A DNA stretch of 64,000 nt, taken from assembly GCA_000702685.1 (NCBI GenBank), contig JNJD01000014.1, positions 23,523 to 87,522 on the forward strand, in the 5' to 3' direction. The position numbers and the translations under genes are program-made. How positions within the stretch are numbered: position 1 is the first letter of the stretch; the number at the start of each line of letters is the position of its first letter. Source of the stretch: Lachnospiraceae bacterium AC2028. Its GTDB lineage: Bacteria > Bacillota > Clostridia > Lachnospirales > Lachnospiraceae. Under the pieces are notes generated by a model, which saw nothing but the letters and a program-made list of their open reading frames with translations, was not told the origin of the DNA and searched no databases. This document shows positions 1 through 9,855 of the stretch, piece after piece.

Positions 1-1
1 T

Positions 2-2128
2 ATGATCCTTTTTAAGATCGGTCTGTGCGGGCTGTCTTTTTGCTTTTATCTTCGCCGTAACGAAAAAGAAAAAATCACGGGACCGATGGCCGTACTGTTT
101 TCATGCTGTTATGCGCTGATGTCATATAACATCATGTATTATCTGGCGCCCATGTGGTATGACTGCGTGATTCTGCTTCCGCTCATGGCTTTGGCACTTG
201 AGAAGATCATCAAGGGCAAAAAAAGTCCGGCTTTCATCATCCTGACGGCTCTTTGCCTTATCGATGATTATTACATCGCATATATGGCCGTGATCGCGCT
301 GGTCATATATTTTGTATTCAGATCGGCGGAAGAGAAGCCGGGGTTAAGGGAGTTTCTCAAAAGAACTCTTCGTTTCGCTGTTCACGGACTTATCTCATCC
401 GGGATCGCGATGATCGTGATCCTGCCTGCGGTCATGGATTTCGCAAGAGGAAAACTTGCGGAAGGTGAATCGGCAGCAACCGGAATGATGATCAAGAATT
501 CTCTGCGTGATATACTCCTTTCCTTTAAATGCGGGAGTTATGCCGGTTTTGATTTCAACGCATCGCCAAATATATTCTGCGGCAGTTTATGTGTGATCCT
601 GGCGCTTGTCTGGTTTATATATGGCAAAAGAAACATCGGTGCACGTATCGCAGGACTGCTTTTGACAGCGTTTTATTTTGTTTCATTCATATGGGGTCCT
701 CTGGACAGGGCATGGCACGGATTCAGGGAGCCAATATGCTTCTCGGTAAGATATGCGTTTACTTTTTCATTCTTTGTGATTCTTTTCGCTATTAGAGGGT
801 ATGCGAAAGTACGCGATCTGAAGATCAAAATGCCCGCTCTGTGCAGGTCACTTATTGCTCTGATCGTCTGCGTTCTCACATTGTCAGAGCTTTATCTGAA
901 TGCCGGGAGCATACTTGGCCGTATCGGAAGTGAAGCGTATTTTACAACTGCGGAAGAATATTACGGATATGTCGATCTGTATGAAAGACTGCTGTCTGCG
1001 GATGAACTGGAATCGGACGGCTCATATGGGCGCATCGCCAATACGGACGCATTTTCAGGTGATGACGGATTTCTGTTCGGATTTGACGGATTAGCAAGGT
1101 TTTCATCGAGTTATAATTTCCGGATATCAAAGCTTTTCAGAGATCTCGGCATAGCTGCACATAATCACGGCATCGGTGAAAAGGGCATAACACAGCCGAC
1201 ACTCGGCATTTTCGATACAGGATACATTATATCCAAGGACAGCGCTCTGTCAGATTATTATGAGCCGGTTACCGAATATAACGGATATTACCTGTATAAG
1301 AACGATCATGCGCTTCCGTTTGCCTATGCGGTAACCTCTGCGGATTTAACTGCAGAATTCGGTACCGACCCGTTTATGAACCTAAATACCGTATATGGGG
1401 AATTCTTCGGACCTGATAAACCTGCAATCTATACCGAAGTTCCGAGAACACTGACGGATGAAGAAACAGAGCTCGGAGACGGAGTCGATTCTCTGGAAAA
1501 CTATGTATTTACTGCTGAAAAGAGCGGGCATTATTTCCTCAGCGTAGAATTTAAGAATGAGGTCCTGCTTGCGGAAGAGATAAGGGATGAGAACGGAAAT
1601 TTCAAGCCTTATAAGATAATCAGGGATTATATTCTCGATGGCGAGAAAGGAGAATACGGTAACGGACAGTACAGCTACTGCACCGATCTCGGATATCTTG
1701 AAGAGGGCTCAAGACATATACTTACTCTTTTGTCATCAAATGATGAAATAGGAGAGTCAAGGGTATATTATTATAATGATGATGTGTACGAAAAAATCGT
1801 ATCGGATGTTACCGGATTCGGTATAAAAGAGATCGGCAGGAAGGGTATTGTCCTGAGCGGAACGGCTTCGGAAGATACCGATGTCATAGTTACGCTTCCG
1901 TATGAGGACGGATACAGCGTATATGTGGATGGCGTAAAGACAAGTTATTGTTCCTACAGAGACACTTTGATGAAGATTCATGTGGGACCGGGAACGCATG
2001 AAATAACAATCGGGTATTTCCCGCCCGGACTTAAGGCGGGAATCCTGATATCCCTGATCTCTGTTATCATCTCGGTGTTATACTTATATGCCGGAAGAAA
2101 AAGTTCTTTAAGACCGGCTGAAACTTAA
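2..2128 (+). CDS. YfhO-family GT-C membrane glycosyltransferase, 5'-truncated by window edge
   Basis: Predicted polytopic GT-C type glycosyltransferase of the YfhO family, which in Bacillus glycosylates surface polymers outside the membrane using a lipid-linked sugar. The visible 708 residues hold about ten membrane segments, an FSSSYN motif at residues 367-372, a beta-rich extracytoplasmic domain, a GYSVYVDGVKT motif near the C-terminus and a last membrane helix at about 681-700. Alignment by eye to the complete paralogue at 26.5 kb shows that about 110 N-terminal residues lie left of the window, so the ATG at base 2 is internal. It is followed after 10 bases by a pair of small EamA-like genes. 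The family assignment is firm; the sugar and acceptor are unknown. Confidence 0.85.
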   Translation: MILFKIGLCGLSFCFYLRRNEKEKITGPMAVLFSCCYALMSYNIMYYLAPMWYDCVILLPLMALALEKIIKGKKSPAFIILTALCLIDDYYIAYMAVIALVIYFVFRSAEEKPGLREFLKRTLRFAVHGLISSGIAMIVILPAVMDFARGKLAEGESAATGMMIKNSLRDILLSFKCGSYAGFDFNASPNIFCGSLCVILALVWFIYGKRNIGARIAGLLLTAFYFVSFIWGPLDRAWHGFREPICFSVRYAFTFSFFVILFAIRGYAKVRDLKIKMPALCRSLIALIVCVLTLSELYLNAGSILGRIGSEAYFTTAEEYYGYVDLYERLLSADELESDGSYGRIANTDAFSGDDGFLFGFDGLARFSSSYNFRISKLFRDLGIAAHNHGIGEKGITQPTLGIFDTGYIISKDSALSDYYEPVTEYNGYYLYKNDHALPFAYAVTSADLTAEFGTDPFMNLNTVYGEFFGPDKPAIYTEVPRTLTDEETELGDGVDSLENYVFTAEKSGHYFLSVEFKNEVLLAEEIRDENGNFKPYKIIRDYILDGEKGEYGNGQYSYCTDLGYLEEGSRHILTLLSSNDEIGESRVYYYNDDVYEKIVSDVTGFGIKEIGRKGIVLSGTASEDTDVIVTLPYEDGYSVYVDGVKTSYCSYRDTLMKIHVGPGTHEITIGYFPPGLKAGILISLISVIISVLYLYAGRKSSLRPAET

Positions 2129-2138
2129 GATTTGAATC

Positions 2139-2516
2139 ATGAAAAAGAAGAAATATTTCATATACTTACATATTTTGCTAGTGCTGTATTCGCTCAGTGC
2201 GGTTTTCAGTAAACTCGCTTCAGCAGAACCCTTTCTGAGTTTGAAGTTCTGCCTGTTTTACGGATGCGTACTCTTTTTACTTGCTCTGTATACGCTCTGC
2301 TGGCAGCAGATAATAAAATATCTGCCGCTTACGACCGCATACGCTAATAAGGCTGTGACGGTTGTGTGGGGAATCCTGTGGGGGCTTCTCATATTCTCGG
2401 AAAAGCTTACTCCCGGTAAGATCATCGGTGCCGTATTCGTTATCTGTGGCATAGTTCTCTATGCGGTGAGTGACGGAAATTCCACGGAAAGCAGGGAGGA
2501 AGCGAAAGATGAATAA
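2139..2516 (+). CDS. Half-size EamA/SMR-like transporter, subunit A (ArnE/ArnF-like)
   Basis: Predicted 125-residue membrane protein with four helices, the size of one half of an EamA drug/metabolite transporter or of an SMR subunit. The last helices carry the TAYANKAVTVVWG and GAVFVICGIVLYA patterns typical of such halves. It overlaps the next gene, which encodes a second half-size protein, so the two probably form a heterodimer. In other bacteria paired proteins of this type (ArnE/ArnF) flip undecaprenyl-phosphate sugars, and the YfhO neighbours on both sides make that role plausible here. No clear Shine-Dalgarno sequence precedes the ATG. The substrate is inferred from context only. Confidence 0.75.
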   Translation: MKKKKYFIYLHILLVLYSLSAVFSKLASAEPFLSLKFCLFYGCVLFLLALYTLCWQQIIKYLPLTTAYANKAVTVVWGILWGLLIFSEKLTPGKIIGAVFVICGIVLYAVSDGNSTESREEAKDE

Positions 2517-2859
2517 ATCGGTTATCTATTACGCATTCCTGCTCCTGTTTGGCACTTTCATAGCATCCGTTTCCCAGGTGCTGCTTAAGAAGGTTGCGGA
2601 CAGACATTACGACAACATTATAAAAGAATACCTGAATCCCACGGTCATACTCGCTTATGCGATATTTGTCGCATCGACGCTTTTATCCATACTTGCTTAC
2701 AGGGGCATACCTCTTTCAATGGGGCCGATACTGGAAGCAACAGGTTATCTGTACGTTACATTTTTCGGAGTCAGGATCTTCAAGGAAAAGATCGATTCCA
2801 GGAAGATCGCGGCACTGGCGCTAATCATTGTCGGGATCATAGTTTATTCGGTGGGGTGA
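2509..2859 (+). CDS. Half-size EamA/SMR-like transporter, subunit B (ArnE/ArnF-like)
   Basis: Predicted 116-residue, four-helix membrane protein that partners the gene just upstream. The start chosen is the ATG at 2509, which overlaps the upstream stop and has a strong AGGGAGGA ribosome site 9 bases before it. An in-frame codon at 2470 would place the start inside the upstream gene without such a site. The sequence contains SMGPILEATGYLYVT and a terminal helix ALALIIVGIIVYSVG, as in EamA halves. The overlap implies translational coupling, which suits a heterodimer. A role in flipping a polyprenyl-phosphate sugar for the adjacent YfhO proteins is an inference. Confidence 0.75.
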   Translation: MNKSVIYYAFLLLFGTFIASVSQVLLKKVADRHYDNIIKEYLNPTVILAYAIFVASTLLSILAYRGIPLSMGPILEATGYLYVTFFGVRIFKEKIDSRKIAALALIIVGIIVYSVG

Positions 2860-2868
2860 GATCATAAG

Positions 2869-5800
2869 TTGGCTACCTGTAATATGAAAAAGAAAATAGC
2901 TATTTTTCATATATTGTCATTCGCCCTGCCTTTCGTGCTTATGGCTGTTTCGTTTGTCATAGTCGACATATATCCGGGAGGAGAGTATACCCCCTTTATT
3001 CTGGATCTAAAAACGGAACAGCTTGCTTTCTACAACTATCTGAATAATCTGTCGAAAGGCTTCAATTCTCTGGTCTATCAATCCATGGGAGGACTTGGCG
3101 GAGGTGTGATCGATTCGCTTCAGATGTGTTGCGGTCCTGCCGTGTTCTTATTTTCTTTATTTGATGTTCGATCTTTCCCTGCGGTTCTATGGTTTATAAT
3201 CGTCTGCATGATCGGATCCTGCGGTCTTTCTGAGTATATTTATCTTAAAAATGGATTTCGCAAGATGGGTTCGGATCATCTGGCTCTGCTGTTATCGATA
3301 TGCTACGCACTTATGTCATGTATGGTTGTTTATACCATAGTCCCGGCATGGATATGGGGTGGCATGTTACTTCCGATGGTTGCATTGGGGCTTGATCAGC
3401 TGATCGATGAAAAAAAATATCCTCTGTTTATAGCTTCTGTTTCATTAGCCATAATAGCCGATTACTATATGGCATATATTCTTATTGTTTTTTCCGTTAT
3501 TTATTTTCTGTACAGAGTTCTGATCCTGAAGGTTTCTGTCCGCCGTTTTCTCAACCTGTCATTACAGTGCCTGACTTGCGGTATATTAAGCTGTCTTCTT
3601 TCGGCATTTTCATGGCTTCCGGTTTTATATGATCTTGTACTCGGGAAAGGTGCAGAGAACAGATTGGTTTCATATGGCCTCATCAGAAATCCGGCTGAAG
3701 TTATTTTTCAACTGCTTCCTATTAGTTATGACGGACTTCTTAAGCATTCCCTTCCCTTCATCTATTGTGGCATTGGCCCTGTTATCCTTCTTATGTTTTA
3801 TTTTTTGAACAGGAAAATATCCCGCAGGGAAAAGTTCGCATCCCTAATCCTTCTGATCATCCTGTTTTTGTGCCTGATGATAGGCTCCCTTGATATAGTA
3901 TGGATGTTTTTTGCGGAACCCAACGGATACCCTTCCAGGTATTCATTTGTCATATCATTTACTCTGCTGATGATTGCTGCTGGAAATGATGATCAGTTCT
4001 CCTCACTTGAAAAATCCGGGAAGTTGAGGATTTTGAAACCGGTTTTGCTGGTATTTGTATGTGCAGAACTTTGTTTTAACTCCGTTTATATGCTCAGATC
4101 TATGAATGAGGATGTCGGACCGTATGCCGGATATGAAGAGTACGATCGGGTATGCGATATAATGGACAGGATCAAAACGGAATATTCGATCACGGGCGGA
4201 ACCGGGCGAACAGTTAAGAATTGGAGGTATACCAATGATGACGGAATAATGTTCGGATATCCGGATATAGATTATTTCTCATCCAGTTATAATTCAGGCC
4301 TTCACAAGCTTCTCACGGATCTGGGGCTCAACGGTCAGTTTCACCTTATCAGATCTACAGGCTTGACACCGCCTGTGGCTTCGGTATTGAATGTTGAATA
4401 CCTTATACAGTATGGTAATACCTTCGGAGATTATTATTCATATCTTGGAAACGTTGACGGATTAGATATATATCACAATGATGTCAGACTCCCTCTAGCA
4501 TTCGCTATTGAAGCAGATTTAAGTAAGGAACTAGCTGATCTCGGAGATGATCCGTTTGAAAATATCAATGTTTTGTTGCACGATCTGGGCGGATCATCAG
4601 ATGCATTCAGCCATCTTACCGTTAAAACAAGTGAAAATTCGGTGAGCGTTATCCCGGAAAATGGCAAGAGACTATGGATGTATGCTAAACCAGAATATAC
4701 TTCCGGCGGTGATATACATACAGAGAATATCGGATCATACCTTATATATGCGGATGGAAATCCCATAGGTGAATATGCCAACACGGTTTCTCCGTATTCG
4801 GTTGAGCTTGGCACAGGGGCAGGTATGCCCATCAATCTAACCTTTGAAAAAAATATTCCTGTTCAGACAGTATATATGGCTACCTACAATGAAGAAGAAA
4901 CCGCTGTCATGATAGGTGATATCAGTGACAGAGCGGCTTATGATGTATGCAGTGCCGGTGAAGGAATTGTTTTCAGCATAGATCTTGATTCCCCAAGATA
5001 TGTAATGGTCACGATTCCATATCTGAAAGGATACCGGGTATATGTTGACGGAGTGAAAACCGGTTATACATCATACAGAAATGCCCTTCTTGCACTGCAT
5101 GCAGAAGCCGGGCATCACGATGTCGTCATTACATATTCAGCTCCCGGATTGAAAGGTGGTATTATCATCACGATTGCAACGCTGATCGGCACGATCGTAA
5201 CTTTGATAATTTATAAGCGCAGATCACACATGAAGATTAATAAGTCTCTTATTCTTGAAAAATTTAAATCTGCATATCAGGTAAAGATGATAGTGAGTCT
5301 TTATCTGTCATATCTGATGGTCCGGGGGGCATATATATCCGGTGGAAATACCGGTCCGTTCATATTTAGACTGATTTTTCTTGTTCCAGTGTCGGCATTG
5401 ATCGTATATGCATTGCTGACATTTTTGTATTGGAGTTTTGACAGGTTCAGTGTCAAAGCCCGGAAGAAGGTTGGTTTTACTGATAATACGGTTATTGTAT
5501 TCTTTGTTACGTTTTTTATACTGATAGTATTCTATTCCATAGAATTTCTTGCATTTTATCCCGGAATGTTCAATTTTGACGGTCCGGATCAGCTTAATAT
5601 GTATCTTAATGGAGAGCTCTCTGAACTGAATCCACTGCTTCATACTCTTATAATTGGAAAGATCATAGTTGGAATCTATTCATTGGGATTTGATATTTCA
5701 GTTGGGATTGCAGTTTATACCATATTTCAATACAGCGTTATTGCACTTTGCTTTTCTTACATGCTCCGATATGTATATCATAAGTGCGGAACCGCAATGT

Positions 5801-6828
5801 GGATCATATCATGTCTGTTTATTGCTGTATTTCCTACGATCACTCTTCAGGTGATGTCATCTACAAAAGATTCATTTTTTGTGGGCTTTTTTGTTTTGTT
5901 CCTGACATTATCCCTGGAACTGTATGAGGATAATGCTGAAAACAGTATGAGAGCAGTTAAGTATTCATTTTGGGTCATATCAGCTTTTCTGGTACTGGTT
6001 TTCAGAAATAATTTTATATTAGCGTTCCCGGTTCTTATGATCGCATTGCTCAAGGTCAGTTCGGACAGAAAGAAGACCGTAATAAGTCTGATATCCGTTA
6101 TTTTATTGTTTTTGTGCTATAAATTTCTGGTTGTCAGGCCAATCGTCAATGTGAAATATGATACCAGAGAGCTTTTTTCTGTTCCGGCCCAGCAAATGGC
6201 GGCTGTCTATCTAGATGAAAACTCTGAATTATCCGATCGGGATAGAGAAGTGATCGAAACATTTCTTGGAGATAATCTGAGAGAATATATCCCTGAAATA
6301 GCAGATATTGTGAAAATCTCTCTTAATATGGGGTATTACAGGGAAAATCGGGGATTGGTTTTAAAGACATGGATTGATTCGGCTGTTCATAATCCCAAAA
6401 CTGCACTCAGGGCCTTTTCCCGGCTTAACAGCGGATTATGGTATCCGGTACAGGATCTGACGCTTTATTGGGACGGAAGTAAGGGATACTGGCCCGTTGG
6501 CAGTACGGAGCCTTTCTACGTAGATTCTAAATTTGTTCCTTTGACGCTTGTATACTTATGGTTTTCATCGACCGATTTTTCGAATAAACCGCTAATTCCG
6601 GTTTATCTGCTGTTTGCACCCGCGACTTTTTTCTATATTTTTGTCATAATGTGGGGGTATGCCGTTAAGAATAAAAGAAAAGTGTTTACAGCCTTGTTTG
6701 CGTTCGTTTTTGTATATTGGTCTACTTACTTGCTTGGGCCGGTGGCTCTGGTTCGATATGTAATCTTTCTGTACGCGATATTGCCGCTCTATTTTCCTCT
6801 TATTATTGAGAAGAATAGGGCAGATTGA
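2869..6828 (+). CDS. Giant YfhO-family GT-C protein fused to a DUF6020-like membrane domain
   Basis: A 1,319-residue membrane protein made of two modules in one uninterrupted frame. Residues 1 to about 785 are a complete YfhO-type protein: N-terminal helix, LDLKTEQLAFYNYL motif, about a dozen helices, FSSSYN at about 470, and a GYRVYVDGVKTGYTSYRNALL motif before the terminal helix. From about residue 788 (base 5230) a second polytopic module begins, with a YPGMFNFDGPDQL motif, resembling DUF6020 proteins. No stop or ribosome site separates the modules. The start is a TTG at 2869 with GGGGTGAG upstream; the ATG at 2884 is an alternative without a ribosome site. It probably acts in surface polymer glycosylation; the role of the second module is unknown. 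Confidence 0.8.
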   Translation: MATCNMKKKIAIFHILSFALPFVLMAVSFVIVDIYPGGEYTPFILDLKTEQLAFYNYLNNLSKGFNSLVYQSMGGLGGGVIDSLQMCCGPAVFLFSLFDVRSFPAVLWFIIVCMIGSCGLSEYIYLKNGFRKMGSDHLALLLSICYALMSCMVVYTIVPAWIWGGMLLPMVALGLDQLIDEKKYPLFIASVSLAIIADYYMAYILIVFSVIYFLYRVLILKVSVRRFLNLSLQCLTCGILSCLLSAFSWLPVLYDLVLGKGAENRLVSYGLIRNPAEVIFQLLPISYDGLLKHSLPFIYCGIGPVILLMFYFLNRKISRREKFASLILLIILFLCLMIGSLDIVWMFFAEPNGYPSRYSFVISFTLLMIAAGNDDQFSSLEKSGKLRILKPVLLVFVCAELCFNSVYMLRSMNEDVGPYAGYEEYDRVCDIMDRIKTEYSITGGTGRTVKNWRYTNDDGIMFGYPDIDYFSSSYNSGLHKLLTDLGLNGQFHLIRSTGLTPPVASVLNVEYLIQYGNTFGDYYSYLGNVDGLDIYHNDVRLPLAFAIEADLSKELADLGDDPFENINVLLHDLGGSSDAFSHLTVKTSENSVSVIPENGKRLWMYAKPEYTSGGDIHTENIGSYLIYADGNPIGEYANTVSPYSVELGTGAGMPINLTFEKNIPVQTVYMATYNEEETAVMIGDISDRAAYDVCSAGEGIVFSIDLDSPRYVMVTIPYLKGYRVYVDGVKTGYTSYRNALLALHAEAGHHDVVITYSAPGLKGGIIITIATLIGTIVTLIIYKRRSHMKINKSLILEKFKSAYQVKMIVSLYLSYLMVRGAYISGGNTGPFIFRLIFLVPVSALIVYALLTFLYWSFDRFSVKARKKVGFTDNTVIVFFVTFFILIVFYSIEFLAFYPGMFNFDGPDQLNMYLNGELSELNPLLHTLIIGKIIVGIYSLGFDISVGIAVYTIFQYSVIALCFSYMLRYVYHKCGTAMWIISCLFIAVFPTITLQVMSSTKDSFFVGFFVLFLTLSLELYEDNAENSMRAVKYSFWVISAFLVLVFRNNFILAFPVLMIALLKVSSDRKKTVISLISVILLFLCYKFLVVRPIVNVKYDTRELFSVPAQQMAAVYLDENSELSDRDREVIETFLGDNLREYIPEIADIVKISLNMGYYRENRGLVLKTWIDSAVHNPKTALRAFSRLNSGLWYPVQDLTLYWDGSKGYWPVGSTEPFYVDSKFVPLTLVYLWFSSTDFSNKPLIPVYLLFAPATFFYIFVIMWGYAVKNKRKVFTALFAFVFVYWSTYLLGPVALVRYVIFLYAILPLYFPLIIEKNRAD

Positions 6829-6847
6829 TACAGCAAACAGCTATATA

Positions 6848-6856
6848 TGGTATAAT
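6848..6856 (+). promoter_or_regulatory. Extended -10 promoter element upstream of acyltransferase
   Basis: TGGTATAAT, a perfect TGnTATAAT extended -10 box, lies 33 bases before the GTG start of the acyltransferase gene. A TTGATA at 6825-6830 is 20 bases away, longer than the usual spacing, so the TGn extension probably matters. It would give a separate transcript start for the polysaccharide genes that follow. Confidence 0.55.
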
Positions 6857-6889
6857 AATTAAGTTAAGTTTAGTGGGGGATGGCCCGAA

Positions 6890-8032
6890 GTGGAAAAGGC
6901 AGCAAAGGGAAGACAATCGAACATTGAATTGCTTCGTATCCTTGCTATGATGGGTATAATAATTCATCATATTACGCTTCATTGCATTTTTATTCAGCTA
7001 ACAGATGTTAATTCGATCAATCAGCTGGGGAATGCATTTTTCTGTACCCCACAGTTTTATCCCGAATTGTGGCTTGTTGACATTGGAGCATTCCTTGGAA
7101 GCGTTGGAGATGCTTTGTTTATCCTTATCTCAGGTTACTTTCTGGTAGAAAAGGAAACACTTCACATAAGCAAAACCACGTTTAAACTTGTGTCTCAGAG
7201 CCTGTTTGCTGCTTTTATGGTAGTCACAATTAATCTTATATATCACAGGGCAGGGCTGTCTCTGAATGATACGTTTCTACCGGGGATTGAGGCAATGGTT
7301 GGACCGGTGAGAACTGAATTTTTCAATAAATCTTTCTGGTATATAGGATATTATTATTGCATTTTCATCTTCGCAGCAGTTTTTCTTAATGCCTTCTTGC
7401 GTAAACTTACCCGGCAGCAGTATCTTGCGTTTGTCCTTGCATTATTTGGGATCATAGAATTCTCATTTTCTAGGGAACTGATAAGCGGTATTTCCGGGAA
7501 TTTATCTACCTTTATAATTGGGGTGTTTCTGTTTTCTCTTGGTGGATACATTAAGAAGTATGATCCATTTTCAAAGATCAAGACGTGGCTGCTTCCTGTA
7601 CTGATCATTCTGACTTTCGCAGGGATATGTTATTCGACATATTATTCCAGAGTCTTGGATATAGAAAGATATATCAGGTCAAACTCTGATATCAGCTATA
7701 TTCAGAGTACATATGTCTTCGGAATCTATAATATTCTTGTGATCATAAATGTTATCTCTGTACTTGAATTGTTCAGCAGAATAAAGATCAAGACTAATAG
7801 AATCATCAATTTCCTAGGAAGTGCCACTTTTATGTGTTATCTGATCCATGATAACGAGCTGTTTTATGCATTGTGGAATAAGTATGATTGGATCAAAGCG
7901 TTGTGCTTTAGTCCGATTGAATATACTTGTAACTTATTCAGTTTGTCACTAATTACATTTTTGGCTGGAGTTATAGCATTTATTGTTTTTCAGATGATTA
8001 ATATATTTATTGGAAAAATTCATTCGAAATGA
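6890..8032 (+). CDS. Membrane acyltransferase (acyltransferase_3 / OafA-like family)
   Basis: Predicted integral membrane O-acyltransferase of 380 residues, the family that acetylates surface sugars. The N-terminus has the hallmark NIELLRILAMMGIIIHHI, with the histidine expected at the active site in the first helix, followed by about nine further hydrophobic segments. The start is a GTG at 6890 with GTGGGGGA upstream; a good extended -10 promoter lies 33 bases before it. It stands between the YfhO genes and a run of glycosyltransferases, so it probably decorates the surface glycan made by this locus. Whether the acyl group is acetyl cannot be told from sequence. Confidence 0.85.
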   Translation: MEKAAKGRQSNIELLRILAMMGIIIHHITLHCIFIQLTDVNSINQLGNAFFCTPQFYPELWLVDIGAFLGSVGDALFILISGYFLVEKETLHISKTTFKLVSQSLFAAFMVVTINLIYHRAGLSLNDTFLPGIEAMVGPVRTEFFNKSFWYIGYYYCIFIFAAVFLNAFLRKLTRQQYLAFVLALFGIIEFSFSRELISGISGNLSTFIIGVFLFSLGGYIKKYDPFSKIKTWLLPVLIILTFAGICYSTYYSRVLDIERYIRSNSDISYIQSTYVFGIYNILVIINVISVLELFSRIKIKTNRIINFLGSATFMCYLIHDNELFYALWNKYDWIKALCFSPIEYTCNLFSLSLITFLAGVIAFIVFQMINIFIGKIHSK

Positions 8033-8081
8033 AATGAATGATTTTTTCATTATAAAATATCTGTAAATTGGTTGAGAGTTT

Positions 8082-9026
8082 ATGGTTTCGGTAATAGTTC
8101 CTGTATATAATAGAGAATCAACAATTGAAAAATGTATTAATTCTATTCTTTCCCAATCATATAAAGATTTAGAGATTATCCTTGTGAATGACGGGTCGTC
8201 AGATCGGTCCGGAACGATTTGCGAACATTATTCCAGCATAGATGATAGGATCAAGTATTTTAAAATATATAATTCCGGAGTTGCTGAGGCGAGAAACGTC
8301 GGTCTGAGAAATGCCGTCGGGGAATATGTTACATTTGTTGACTCGGATGATTATCTTGATAAGGAATATGTCTCTATACTTTTTAATGCTATAGATAATA
8401 CACATAATGTTATGGCAATTTCTAGTTATTCCGAGATAATAAATGAAAAAGAGTATTTGAAACACCAATACTCATCAGTTGAATATCCGTCAGATAAATA
8501 TATTAATGATATGCTGTACTGCAGAGTACAGGGAGGGTTGTGCTGGGGGAAAATATATAGGCGTGAATTGATACATACGCTGTTCGAAAAATATAACTAC
8601 TGTGAAGATGTTATGTTTGTATTCAATTATCTATTTTTCAACAGTGGATCAATATCTGTGGTGTCAGATCCACTTTATCATTACGTGAGGCACGAAAAAA
8701 GTATAACCGGTGGAAAGAAAGCTTCTGATCTGATTGATGCAATCCTTGTAGCTGAAGCTATCTATAAAAAATGTGAAACGAATAATTCGTGTCATTCTAA
8801 AGCAGCCAAAGCATTTATAGTAAATAATTCTTTATTTGCTTATCTTCAGTCTTCTAAAGAGAAGAGTACTGATGCAGACATATTACGCAATAAAATTAAA
8901 AAACTGGTTGCTGAGAATAGAAAATATGTTTTATCGGATAAGGATGCAACAATAAAGACAAAAGGAGCATGTATTCTTTCAAGTATTTCGTATGGCTTGT
9001 TGACATTAATGTATGGTTTAGTCTGA
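8082..9026 (+). CDS. Family 2 glycosyltransferase
   Basis: A 314-residue GT-A fold glycosyltransferase of family 2. The N-terminal SVIVPVYNRESTIEKC start, the VNDGSSDRS nucleotide-binding segment and the DSDDYLD metal-binding motif at about residues 85-91 are all present. A short hydrophobic C-terminus may sit at the membrane. It opens the A+T-rich block of polysaccharide genes that runs to about 15 kb. It likely adds one sugar to a lipid-linked repeat unit in the cytoplasm; donor and linkage cannot be predicted. Confidence 0.88.
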   Translation: MVSVIVPVYNRESTIEKCINSILSQSYKDLEIILVNDGSSDRSGTICEHYSSIDDRIKYFKIYNSGVAEARNVGLRNAVGEYVTFVDSDDYLDKEYVSILFNAIDNTHNVMAISSYSEIINEKEYLKHQYSSVEYPSDKYINDMLYCRVQGGLCWGKIYRRELIHTLFEKYNYCEDVMFVFNYLFFNSGSISVVSDPLYHYVRHEKSITGGKKASDLIDAILVAEAIYKKCETNNSCHSKAAKAFIVNNSLFAYLQSSKEKSTDADILRNKIKKLVAENRKYVLSDKDATIKTKGACILSSISYGLLTLMYGLV

Positions 9027-9051
9027 CAGTTATAAATCAGGAGAATTTAAG

Positions 9052-9855
9052 TTGTATAGAGTTCAAATCTCTGTTATTACAGTTTGCTATAACGCTGAAA
9101 ATGAAATTGAAAAGACTATTAGGTCTATTTTAGCTCAGGATTATGCAGATTATGAGTACATAATCAAAGATGGACTTTCGAGTGACGGAACACTTGAGAT
9201 TGCAAATAGTTTTTCCAATGAATTTGAAAAAAAGAATGTACCTTACAAGATTTATTCAGGTAAGGATTCAGGCATCTACGATGCAATGAATGAATCATTG
9301 TCTTATGCCAGTGGCGATTGGGTGATATATATTAATGCAGGTGATGAATTATATGATCTTTCTGTTTTGAGCAGAATCTCTCCATATTTATCTAATGATA
9401 TAAAAGTATTATATGGCGATGTGATGCTCAAGGAGAATGGGTATACCAAAATATTTAAAGCTCAGGATATGAATGGTTTCCGTATGACTAATCCCATATG
9501 TCATCAAGGCGCATTTACCAGATTGGATATCGTCAGAAAATACAGATTTAATCTTGATTATAAGATTGCTGCTGATTTTGACATGTTTCTGAGAATATAT
9601 ACAGATTACCCGGATGGTTTTAAATATGTGGAAATGATTGTTTCCAATTATTTGATGGGTGGGTTAAGCGGGAGAAGAGTTTTTCTAAGAGAAAAAGAAT
9701 TTGATTTATCGAGAAAAGCCAACAAAACAGATAGGGTATTTATTCCTATTTTTCAGATAATTAAAATATGCTTTGTCGAGTATTTAAGGATTGTTTTGAT
9801 AAATGTTTTGGGGAAACGTTTCTATTCAATTAGACGTGGATGGAGAATCATATAA
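9052..9855 (+). CDS. Family 2 glycosyltransferase (WcaA-like)
   Basis: A 267-residue family 2 glycosyltransferase. The start is a TTG at 9052 with CAGGAGAA upstream. The N-terminus reads QISVITVCYNAENEIEKTI, followed by IKDGLSSDGTLEIA. In place of a canonical DxD it has an INAGDE segment, as in a known WcaA/colanic-acid-type subset of the family, so the variation does not by itself mean loss of activity. Its stop overlaps the ATG of the next gene, so the two are probably translated together. It likely adds one residue to the surface polysaccharide repeat. Confidence 0.85.
   Translation: MYRVQISVITVCYNAENEIEKTIRSILAQDYADYEYIIKDGLSSDGTLEIANSFSNEFEKKNVPYKIYSGKDSGIYDAMNESLSYASGDWVIYINAGDELYDLSVLSRISPYLSNDIKVLYGDVMLKENGYTKIFKAQDMNGFRMTNPICHQGAFTRLDIVRKYRFNLDYKIAADFDMFLRIYTDYPDGFKYVEMIVSNYLMGGLSGRRVFLREKEFDLSRKANKTDRVFIPIFQIIKICFVEYLRIVLINVLGKRFYSIRRGWRII

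Noticed and set aside
9052..9855. Possible inactive glycosyltransferase because the DxD motif reads NAGDE
   Set aside because: This variant is normal in the WcaA-like subset of family 2, so loss of activity cannot be claimed.
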